From Tanypteryx hageni (lineage: Eukaryota > Arthropoda > Insecta > Odonata > Petaluridae), in assembly GCA_028673005.1 (NCBI GenBank), contig CM054118.1, positions 87,042,964-87,106,963 on the forward strand: a stretch of 64,000 nt of DNA, written 5' to 3'. How positions within the stretch are numbered: position 1 is the first letter of the stretch; the number at the start of each line of letters is the position of its first letter. Below, piece after piece: positions 11,701 to 23,700 of this stretch. The notes beneath the pieces were generated by a model, which was not told the DNA's origin, searched no databases, and was given only the letters and a program-made list of their open reading frames with translations. Both the position numbers and the translations under genes were made by a program.

Positions 11701-14700
11701 AAACGTCACGAGGGCCAAAGCTTTTATGGCCCAACTCGCTTATACTGCCAAAAACTCTAGTGTTGTGGGGAAGGACGAGTTGTGGGGGAAGGTGATTTAT
11801 CATGAGGGCCAAAGCTTTGACAGTTGAACTCGCTTATACAGAGCCCAAACTCTTGGTTGTGTTGAAATAAGGATGAGTTGTGGGGGAAGGTAAAACATCT
11901 CCATGTACAACATTGCAAGATTTCACATTTTCTCAGGAGTTCATAGGGAAGCCTGCATTCACGCGGCACTACTTCGTCAGTTTTATTGTCCTTGACTGTA
12001 CCACAGGTGATGCAGTGATATTCTACACTCTTGTTTACACTGAGTCTTTCGAAACTTCATCCAATGCTCTCTAGGTAATAATAGAATGTCTTTATTTAAA
12101 AATATTTCGCAAACAGGCAAACTAAGGATCGAAAAAAAAATTTTGACTCATGATGTGGAAACTTTTATGCATCAGCTTTGACTGGCTCATTCTTCATGCA
12201 ATAGCTGTCTAAAGAAAGTTTACGCCCACCACGTCCAATATATGCTATATGGCTCGTGTTCGGTGTGAGGCTACATCGGGAATCTATTGTGGTGATTCAA
12301 AGACATCATGTAGAAAGCTTGCTCACGTGGCTTAGCTTTCGGTGTGAGTTGGCCTTTAGGTGGTTGTATACATGAGTTTGGATGTGTGCGGACCTTATTT
12401 ACTTTAAGAGAGGATGTATGAGCGCAGGGTCGTAAGTCGGGGGTCTGCTGTATTACAAACATAACTTTCTCGTAACATTTATTATGCCTAATTAGTATTT
12501 GTAGGTAAGTTACGATTAAATTGTCATTAAACAATCCAGTAACAAAAATGTAACCTCTTCTATAGTTTTTGGTGCTATTTTGATGGCAGCTAATCTACAT
12601 TAGCTTTTGTTGATATCAGGATTAATGGATCTCACTAATCCAATTTTGCTGCAACAATTTGTTTTCATTTATTTTCTTATCCATATATTCTACTTGTAGC
12701 ATTTACTAGCTTCACTATTAACTTCCACTTGGTTATGAATTATTTGACAACCATATCCTCACACAAAAGGGATTTTCGTTTATGGTTATGCTGAGGCAAG
12801 TTCACATCTAAAAAGATATACCATAACCATAGGTGCAAATGTGTTGGAATGGAAGCACTGAAGGTGCAGCTAGTTCAACCGGCAAGTTGGCAACTCTTCC
12901 TTAAAAAGAAAGAAAAAAAACATTCCGTGAGTATCAACTGTAAACCTCTCCACCCTCACTTAATCTTCTGTCTGCTGTGGTATTAGTCTCGTGATTAATG
13001 TGTTGGTGGAGTTATTTTCCATTTTTTTGAACACTCATATTATTTGTAATGAATCAATAGCATGGAAATACATGTGCTAAGGATTTTTCTGAAAAGACAC
13101 AAATAAAAACTGTCACTTTCATTAAAACATGAAGTAATTCGACGAGTTGAAGTTGAAGATTGGCAAGTTGATATTTGCAAAGCCTTGAAATCAGCAGCAT
13201 CAACAACAAGATAAAATGCTGTATATTTATATTTGTTCATAAAAGGCAAATCTTTGCATGTTTTAATTGTTTCTCTGATTTAATCATGAAAATATACTTT
13301 GTTTGGAATTCATTAGTATTGAGAATAGGTAGGAAGTATGGATTAAATCTATTTACATTAAATTTTATGAGAAAAATTTCCTCGCTGAACTCTTTGAATT
13401 CCAGGCCATTATCTCACACTAATATCTAAAATGTCATAATATTTTTGCCTATTTTACAGGATTGTAGGAAGTAAGTCATAACACCCTCAATTTTAAAGTT
13501 CTATTTGACATTTTAATTATATATTAGGAACATATTCCTTAATCAATTAAACTTATTAAACAAGGTTAGTAGATGATACTAACTTTGCATAACAATATTA
13601 AATTTTGTGGCCTACTTAAAAAAAACAAATTTTAAGTTTTAATTAAAAAAGTAAATAAAATTTTTATTTTAATTACTTACTAAATCCGTTTTTCGAAACA
13701 TTAGTCTGTTTCCTGAGTCACAAAAAATATATACCTCTATGTTTGATAGTTTTTTAGAAACAGAATATTTGATGCAACACTACAAAACGCTTATTACAAA
13801 AACTATTTACAAATTATATACAATTGGTAATATCCTACTAATCCTAACATTTGTGCTGTCCTATGCACAATCCATGGAGCCCTTTTCCACATTTAGCACA
13901 TATAGTGTTGGATCTTTTCACTGATCCTCTGTCTCTTTTGCTACACATTACACATCTCCTCAAGTTGCTACCTGGAAGTTTCAGTAAGGCAGCACCTTTG
14001 GCTGGTGCAGCAGGTACAAGTGCCACGTGCTTTGTTCTTTTCCAGTAGCCATTCCACTTCTATGATAGAAGAAGTGAACTGGACGCGTGACAGTCTTACC
14101 TGTGGTGTTCTTCTTATAAATAAGATAAGAATTTAAAACCATCCTGCCAAAGATACTAAAGACAACCTTTTTCCAATATTTTAATGTTCGTCGCTCACCA
14201 AGGTAGATATAGAGTATCATGTCTATCAACACCTCCCATAAATATATTGTAACTATGAATGATGGTTGACTTCATTACCTGACCTACCTGCTTCTTGCAT
14301 TTATTTAATGTCGATTTATTATCTGCAACAGCATGACTTCAGATAAGCAAAACTGGGTTTTTATTAGATTTTTTTCTCTGCAACTAGAGAGAACATAAGC
14401 ATGACGTATTTTATAGACGATCTCTTAGAATTGTAAGAAACGCTCTTAACCCCTCAGCATCGTCCTGCGTACCCAGTAAGCAGGACAAAAATTTCATATG
14501 CGGTTGTACCAGGTATGCTGTGGAGATCGCTAATTTCTCTATTTTTTTTAAGCAATAAATTTTCTTAAATCTGAAAAACCTTGATATATTTCAAAATAGT
14601 AACATTGGAACTTCCTATTGTGCTTAATTCTGCAATTTTTACTGTTTTCTTTTTACCTATATTATACGCCAAATTTTGTGAGTGAATTTTCACATAATTA

Positions 14701-17700
14701 TCCGAATTGTGGGTTCTAAAAACCCCTATACAATGCTGAGATGAACCGAACCTAAGCACTAAAGCTACTGTGTGATGGAAGGGTATGCAGGCACTGTTTG
14801 TCTGCTTTGTGATGTCACTCTTGAGATGAAAATTTTTTTCTTATGCATCAACACTTGAGAGCTATATGGAAAGGGAGGAGGGATGGTCTTTGGACCTGGG
14901 CTAGTGCTTGGTTCAGCATTTCTTGAGAACAATATAATGAGAATGAGAGAAACACTTATCTGACATCAATGCACAAACAAGCCCATTCAAAGATATTTAC
15001 CGAAAGCGTGATCAGAGTGCATGGGAAGTGCTTGGATCGCACAAAAAATATACCCTTGCCACCCTGAGGGAAACATTTACGCTGTACGGAGGCAGCTATT
15101 GTTCGTTATTTTTCTGTTGTTACTTTTGTTTAATTTCTAAGAGATTAAAAGAGTCGAAATTATCATGACATCAACCAATAGAAAAGCGCAAGCAATACCT
15201 GGTGATGAAAAGTAGACTCAAATCTTACTTGAAAGTGATTCGGAAGAAAGTGTCAGTTCAGAGAGTAATAGTGAGAATAACATTGAAGATCGCGCTCAAA
15301 TTACTAAGGTAAAAATTTATATTTTTTGGCATTTATTTGGTTGAGAGGGCAAATACGAAACCTCATCTCTCCTGTTCCTGTGCACTTCTAGCACCTTTAT
15401 TTATCCTTATTTGAAGTTTTTTTTCCAAAAGACTTACGGGAAAGAGGTAGAGAGATCTATGATAAAGCAGTATATGTGAAGTAATCCGAGAACCTGGAAT
15501 AAAGAAGGTCTAGAGATGCAAGGATAAAATGATTCCTCTATTTGTATCAACTACGATTTTATTTCACGTTGACTATTAAATAAGTAAAAAGAAGTTACCT
15601 GTTTGGGGGGCAATGTATATTTCGTTTGCGAGAAATGGAGAATAAAAACGCAATACCTTTGTCATGTGCGTGCTCCAACTTTCACTTAAACACACAATAT
15701 GGATCAAGGTTTCGAATTAAACGAAATGTTCGCGAGTCACCAGACCAGATCATGACTTCGAATTTCATTGTAGATGTATTTAGAATAATCCGTACTAAAA
15801 AGTACCCAAAATCCTATGATGATGGCCGGGGACTGCTCTTAGCTTCGAATTACACACTATTTCAAATTATCCGAGATCGAAATAATGAGGTTTTACTGTA
15901 TATGGTAATTATAACTGTGTAAAATTATAAGTCCATGCCTGCATGAATAGAATTTTACACATCAGTTCAGTGCTACAATATTCACTTAGCAAGTGGAGGA
16001 CTATCTCAAGGCTAATAACGATTTCAAATAAAGAAGTTTATAATCATCATTGATTTAAATTTAAAATAAACTTGCTTTGTATTTCTAAGGTGACAAGAAA
16101 ATGTCCTTCAATTTGGAGGATCAGCAGATAGCAATGAAAAACTACTGCAGTGTCTAGGTTACCTTGAGAGCTCCCAGAGTTGCTCCCCTGAATGCAACTG
16201 GAGCCAGCAGTGTAGGAGGAACTCCAGCCAGTGGTCCTGTGGGAGAGACACAGCTGCGACAGTCCATGAGGAAATTAAACAGTGCCTGAGCCTCTATGCC
16301 TTCCACATAAACCAATGACTCTGGCTTACGATCAAGGTCTCGTTCACGGTCAATTACACTGGGCAGAATTATTAAGGAAGTAATCTATTGTAATGACATT
16401 TTTATACAAAAACTAAGTAAAAAATTAGAACTATAAACATGCTTTAGTTTCTCTTTCTTCAGCGAATTAAGGCAAAAACGTAATTATAAAACCTTTCAAA
16501 GACAATAGTTTGAGAGATCCTAAAATGGTTGTTCAGCCCAATTATGGGAAATTCAATCGTGAAAATTGATTTACAAATGATTCCCTTAACTGCTTCTGCA
16601 AAAGAATGCATACACTGACGGGAGCCTTGAGCTAAAACAAAAAGAGGACACCCCAGAAACGGCGAAGAAAAACAACACAGGTGTTTTGAGTAGTTAGTTT
16701 GGATTCTCGTGCCAAATATTCCATAAAGAGGACAAGAGGCAATTATGCTGTCCACCGTGCATCACCAAATAGTTACAAAAGAAACATTGGCAGATGAGAG
16801 GAAATGATAACCACCTTATATAACTGCATTAAGGGTTGAGTCTACATCATTTGCAGAATGTAGGGCAATGCAGCAATGAATACAATGCTACTACTTTTCT
16901 CTCTCTCAATATAGTAGGGATTAATAGTTTGATGATTAAACTAAAAACACCTGAAAACCGAAGGAAATGAAAATTCTTAACAAGAATTAGTCATAGACCT
17001 AATGATTACTTTGATCAAAAGACAATCTATCATGAAAATGAGGCAATTAAAGAAAATGGTGAAAATGAAACAAAACGTCAATATATCCAAAGAATAGCAG
17101 TTTCCAAGAAAGAAATGAAAAATGAAGCACATGCATTGTATACACTATAAATAAGAATATGAAAACTTCATATTTTGAGTGCACGCACAAACTTTTGCCA
17201 TGATGAACTTCATTGCAAGAGTACTCTGAAAAGAGATTGTTCTAATCAGGGCAACATATCTTCAAGAAAAATCATCACTAGCTTAAGAACAGTTTAAAAA
17301 GGATACTGTTTCGCTTGCTCTGACTCCATTCGCTTTATCTCAACCTCTGTGACTCCCATTTTTTCCAGCCACTCCGATGCTTCCTCTTCTTCTTCATCTT
17401 CCTCACAACATATCCCCTCCCCATCCAATTCATCCTTGGCCACTGCAGGCTGCAGCGATGCCCCTTTGCCTTCAACATGAGGTGAAGTTGAAGTTTTTCT
17501 AGATCTGCCTCCTCCACCGTCATCTAGCATTGAGTCGAGTGTTTCATAGCCTTCATCTGACGTTCGACCATGCAAGCCTTTACCTTCGGGAGATCTCTTT
17601 AAAGGCATGCTGAACAAAACATCTATTGGAAATGAATATAATAATATTTACTACAAGCAGTCCCCGACTTGACTTACGTATTTCAGACTTAACATATAAG

Positions 17701-20700
17701 TTCATCGCCGGGAAAGTTTTATCTTTATATATATAAAATAAAATTTATTCTAACATTACTATATATGTACAAGTTTCCCTCTCTTTATGCGGGTTTGCTT
17801 TATGTGAATTTGCTATTATGCGACAAAGTTATTGCTACCGGAATTTCTTTTTGTGTGTCTTTGATTCGTTCTTATGCGGTTACGCGGTCAGTGCAATACA
17901 AATGAAATAAAGTTATCCACTATATACAAGGCAACCATTCAGTATCTCATTGTCTCTTATGCTGTGTGTATTAGTACTGCAGTAAAAGAGATGAGAGTGG
18001 AGTGGAGATTGTAGAGTGAGATACTGTTTGAGCACAATTGAGAAGTTTCGGCTCCTTGCCCGCAGAACTTGCATTGGGCCAAGACAACCCTCCAGCACTT
18101 TAAACCTCCACTATTATGTCACTCACAACAGCCACCACTTGTGCTTGTCTGCTTCCTTTTATTGGCAAGTATAATTTAGTGTTAATTGTTTTAATTTTGT
18201 ATTTAGCGCATAAAAAGTCATTATGAAGCGAAAGAAGAGCATTCTGGAGGGGAGTTAGGATTGCTCGTGTAACGTATCCTATCTTTTACATGTAAATATG
18301 GGTTCTGTTTATGCAAATTCACTTGGTGTGTCACTTTCCTGGAACGCAACCCCTGCATAAAGAGAGGGAAACCTGTATATTAAATACTTATTATATATTA
18401 TAATTTATTCAATAAATAGATGCATATTATTATATTATAAATATACTATATATTAATAAATATTTATGTAATTCTAATAAAATAATTTATACTGTATATT
18501 ACGTTGGCCTAATCATTGCCTGAGAGTGTGCATTCCTGCTTTCCCTTGTTGCATTGGGGATTTCAACAGAAATACATGTTTTAAGGTCCACTGAACACGT
18601 TTTGAATATTTACTCGATGATGTCTGTGTGTGCGTCACAAGGTGCTAGTGGTGCCAAGAAGCGATGTGCTATTATGCCGGAAGAGAAATTAGACATTATC
18701 AAGCAATATGAAAGAGACCAATCGCAGAAGTTTATACCAGAGAATCTAGGTTTTGCTGTGTCGACTATGGTGTATCTGAACTTATATCTAAGATTTAGCA
18801 AAATTTTGGATAAGTAATTTTCATGAAATTTTAAGTACATAATAATTATAAAAACTGAATTATAATTAATATCTGAATGCACCTAAATTATGTTATGCAA
18901 GCATGCATTTTTATAACTTGTCAAACATACATAAACGTACGTATAAGAGTAATTTCTGACTTAGGCAATTTCTGACTTACGTTAGGTTTCATGGAACGAA
19001 TTAAATACGTAAGTTGGGGACTGTCTGTACTTGAAGAAAAGATCACAATGTAAAGTTAAGGAATATGCACCAGAATAAAAACTGAAGAAATCAAACCGAA
19101 CAAATTAGCACTTTTTTGTGACAAGATAGATGAGAAAAAAAATTATCTTAAAACACCTTTTGCAGTTGTGGCCTCAACCCGTTAAGTGGTCTGTTTTTTC
19201 AAGCTTAACTCACTCACAGTGGCCAATTTTTTTGTGTTCCCACAATGCAGCACATTCTTCCACAATTAGCTCAACCATTCTTGTTGAATACGCTCAAGAA
19301 ATATCAATACCATGTGACAGAATAAAAAGAAAAGCCTTGGATAAAGATGATTGAGAAACAAAGCCTAAAGGCATACAGAATGGAGAGGTGCTGGTGTGTA
19401 AGCATCGGATTATGATCTGGCCTCTGCTTAGTCATCCTTTTAAGTGAAAAACACTCTATCTCTAAGATAATTGGTTGCTTATATTGTTTAATTATGCACC
19501 TGTAGCGACTTTTATCACATTCCATAAACCACGTCATTTTGCACCCTGGAAGATATCATGGGCCTATGAATTCATTCAGCAGACTCAGCACCTAGTGTAC
19601 ATTTAAATGTATACAAGGCAATTAGTGCCAATATTTGATGTACATAGCGACATACCATCTGACATAGATATCGTAAACGATACAGAAATGTACAAGGAAT
19701 CTAATGCCTTCAATATTTACAGTCTAATGCCTCAAGGTCTCTATGTCTAGGTCTTCAAATTACCATGATGTAATATTACGTCATTGCCACTTAACAGATG
19801 TTTTACAAAGGATGAAGAGAAAACATTTGTGGTTCTTCTAATTCTAGGTGTGTATGGCTGATAACAATGATGCTCATGACATTTGAATAAGAATAAATGT
19901 TACTTCTTGCACCTGAAAGAACACAAAAGTAAATAAAATACCTTCTTCTTTCATTGCGGCTCGAAGACCTCTTGTAGTTGGCGTAAGAAGAGCGTGTATT
20001 TCTGGCATTCCTGCAACACCAGCAGCTCGAAAGAGACAAGTGAAGGCATTGGCACACAAGTAGAAGAATGGGCACTGGCGTGCACGAACCAGCTGGAAGA
20101 GGGAACGGAAGCTCTCGCACCTGCCAACAAAAGAGTCCACCCATGACATTTCACAAAGGCATCAAAGATAGGAGCATGGAATGCAATAAATCATTCTCTT
20201 AGATTAATTGGAATTAATTCTTTTCATTATAGAAGAGCCTCTTGCCAAATAATGATAACATAAAAAATTGCACAGAAAACAATAAAAACCTCATCATATA
20301 TTATAACAGGGTACAGTTACTATGGGATCCGTGGGATCTTCGGCCTCGCTCAGCTCACTTAGGGCTGGTGGGGGGAAACAAATTGCGTGCCTCTGGGAGG
20401 CTCCCTGTACATTTTAGAGAAATGTTTATTTGACGTTTTCTTCATCGTTTGATGTTTTTCATATGTATATCAAATTTTGTTTCAATTGGATAAGACTTGG
20501 AAATTAGTGCAATGTGCTAACACAAATTGCGCAGCAACTATAAGGGTGATGTTCTAGAAAAATTATAGGCAGTCGAAAAGTAATTTGTATATGCACATGA
20601 AGTTTGGTAAAAATCAGACAACTGAGATGGCAGTTATCGTAGAACAAACCGACAAACAGACAAAATACACAGTGACTCAACAGGAGAGACCTCACTTCCC

Positions 20701-23700
20701 ATGGCCAAATACATTTTACTACTAACAGAGATGTATAAAAATTAAAGAAACTACTATTGAGACAAATTATAAGATATTAATACAGCCATTAAACATACAA
20801 AAATTAGATAAATGAAATAAAAAAAATTATGACAAAATTCATTTCGCCACTTCATTGTCATTTTTGAAGGATTAGGTTGACATTTTTCATTTGTGGTATT
20901 CTAAGCTACAGCAGAGACATAGAATGTTCCCATCACTTGATACACTAATACCTCTATTGATGAAATAGATGCATTCCATAACCTCACTTTGTTACCAGAG
21001 ATGGAAATAACATAGAAATGATAGTGATGTGTTCCAGGACTTCAGAGATGGAGAAATACAGTGAAATAGCATTTAGTACAGTACTAACAAAAATAATATC
21101 AAATATTCCTAAAAACATGAAACATGCTAATGACTTTTAAAATAAACTAAATTACGTAATAAATGAATAGGTCCTACTCAAGTCCTGCTCATTCAAATTG
21201 GGAGTCAAGGAGGCAGGAACTACATAGAGGGCAGGCAAGTTAGTGTCATCCTTCTCCATCCAGGAGGTATTGCAAGCTGTCGAATTTAAGAGTATGGGAA
21301 TATAATGATAGGTATACTTATGTATGGCGATGAATTTCTTTATTTTAGCAAAATTTCTGCAATTTTTTCTCCTTTCTCCTCGAACTATTAAGTCTTACAA
21401 CCTAATGAAATTCTCCTCAGATACTAGATCACTTTTATTCCACTACTACTACTTGGCAAATTCTAACTTCAAATTAATTACAAGCATAGCTGCATTGGCA
21501 CGCTAGTGATGAATAAGTTTCTAGCTGTGATTAAGTTCGCATCTGGAGACACTTGAAGAATTTATTATGGTGCGATAACAGTCAAATATAATGTTTAGAT
21601 AAACTTAATTTGTGAAAGTAAATAGAGATGATCTAAAACATAAATAATTGCTTCGAAACTTGTATAGCTAAATGTGCCCTGAGTGCACTCGGCTGTGGGA
21701 GTGCGGTGCACATGTCGCACGTAGAGACTCCCCTTATCGATAATACTTCCTTAAACTTAAGTGCAAGATGGCATTTGAATTCCTAATAAATGAAATTCAC
21801 GCATATAGTATTAGCCTCTTGACTGGGGGATGCAAGAGACCAGAAGCGCACTCCAGTTGGGGAGTTGGGAATGAAATGTATCTTTTTTATATTACCTCTT
21901 GCCATATATTCCTTTTTAAATATATAAAGGAATTTAGTCAACTGTTTCGGCTGTTACTTTGTTGAAATTCATTATTAAGAATTAAAAATAACTTTGTAAA
22001 TTCCTACAATACTTTTATTAAGAGACTGCTTCTCAATTCGCTAAACACCTTCTCGATCATGGACATTTTTCGGACTTTGACTCAAAAATTTTACATTGTG
22101 AAAATAAGGGCTAAAGGTATAATGCATTAAAAATTATTGAAATTGTTTCTGTTGTTAAAAGTGGCCACAATGTTGTTAATGACTTTTTGTACCCTTCTCA
22201 CTCCCCCCTCCCATTAGTTTCCTAATGAACCCCGATGACTCCACCTACTCATCACCCAATCACCTTCCTCTTGGCCCAGATTTAAATGTAAACTCCTCTA
22301 CTTCCCCCTCCCCCAACCCTCATAATACTGTATATATAAGTTCTTGGTTTACGCTTCTGTATTACTCCTGATGACAATGCAAAGCATCGAAATCTTGATA
22401 GTCTCTTAATTTACAAAGTTATTTTTAATTCTTAATAAAGGAATCTGTTCATATTTGCAATAATGTATTTAAAATTCGTAAAGTCACTAATTGTTTAAAC
22501 AAATAATTTGTTAATAAAATTTATTATTAACAAACTGTTATTAATAATTAAAAATGTCAAAATATTTTGAATCAAAACTTCTCATACATTTTCTAGTAGA
22601 ATAAATTAAAATCACTAATGAAGTTGTTTTTATGATAAGCAATATTTAACAATCAAAGGAGTGATGCAGCAATGAAAGTTGGATTTGGCATAAATTTGTA
22701 CTTCTACTAATTAAAATTATCCACTTGTATATAGACAGTCTAGGTTTCCTATATCAAATTTAATCAATTTACAATAATGTATTTAAAATTTGTCAATTCA
22801 CAATTTGTTATTAACAATTAATTTGTTAAACAATTACATTTTTAAGGCTTTTTGAACCAAAGTTTTTCTTAATGTTTTCAGACAAATCAATTACAAAGCA
22901 GTAGTCCATATGCTATTTGATATTGAGGAAAAATAAAGAAAACAATTCTTTATAACAAAATGTAGGAAATAACAATAAAACTGTGGAATTAGTTAAAAAC
23001 AAAAGTCCTAAATATGATGCATTTGCTTACATGCAGAGTCTAGGTACCACACAAATAATTCAATCAATTTACAGTAATGTATTAAAATGCATAAAACAAC
23101 AATTAATATTACCACTTTCTTCTAAAATTTCGGGAATATCTTTATCTGAAATCTTTAGCCGTCTACTTGTGGAAGTCATTTCATGATATTCACTATCAGA
23201 GGGACTAAAATCTATTTTTCAGAAAAACAAATGGAAAAATTAAACTGAAGTTTCCCAAAGCTAATGTGGTATCTCTCAATGCTCATGCTACTAAGTTAAT
23301 AGGAAAACTAACCTTTCTATGATAAAAGCGCAGCTCAAAAATAACATTTCTACAAGAGGTAGTGGGAAATATTTTATTAGTCCTGGTAAACTAGATGTGT
23401 CAAAGAGACAAAATTGGTTAAAACACCAGATGTGTCAAAGAAGAAAAATGGGTAAAAATTCCAGATCGCATGTTCATGCGAAATGGATTTTATTGCACAT
23501 ATAAGAATTGTCGACCAGGTGGTGCATATAAGCAACCCCACACAATGCGTGCAGGATTTCATGATGAAGGGTCTAAATCTCGGAATAACCGTCATGCCTA
23601 AATGGTGGGCACTGCTCATCACGTTTATGATCATCATGCCCAGCCAAGTGGTTATCAATTTTTCACTATTAATCATTAATAATAATGTATATTTTAATGA

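Larger units (their letters stand above)
8815..11998. mobile_element. 3.2 kb element with 84-bp terminal inverted repeats, TA target
   Basis: Bases 8815-8898 and 11915-11998 are inverted repeats with about 10 mismatches over 84. The ends read CAGTCATGGACGATAAAAT and CAGTCAAGGACAATAAAAC (inward), with TA on both outer sides (8813-8814, 11999-12000). Just inside the right end are tandem units (about 11630-11890). No transposase reading frame is visible, so it is non-autonomous and the family is not named. It sits wholly in DONSON intron 7 and holds other repeats (9655, 9925-10222, 10557-10960). Confidence 0.8.
17654..19027 (+). mobile_element. Tigger/jerky-like element, outer copy, TA target
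   Basis: Ends CAAGCAGTCCCCGACTT and CAGACAGTCCCCAACTT (inward) with TA at 17652-17653 and 19028-19029. Length 1374 bases, of which 606 belong to a second element inserted at 17770. It carries a transposase N-terminus remnant at 18619. It sits in DONSON intron 5. Confidence 0.78.

Noticed and set aside
20118..20154. Extension of DONSON exon 5 upstream to a Met near 20149
   Set aside because: It overruns the TTGGCAG acceptor; only the start at 20120 joins in phase with exon 4.
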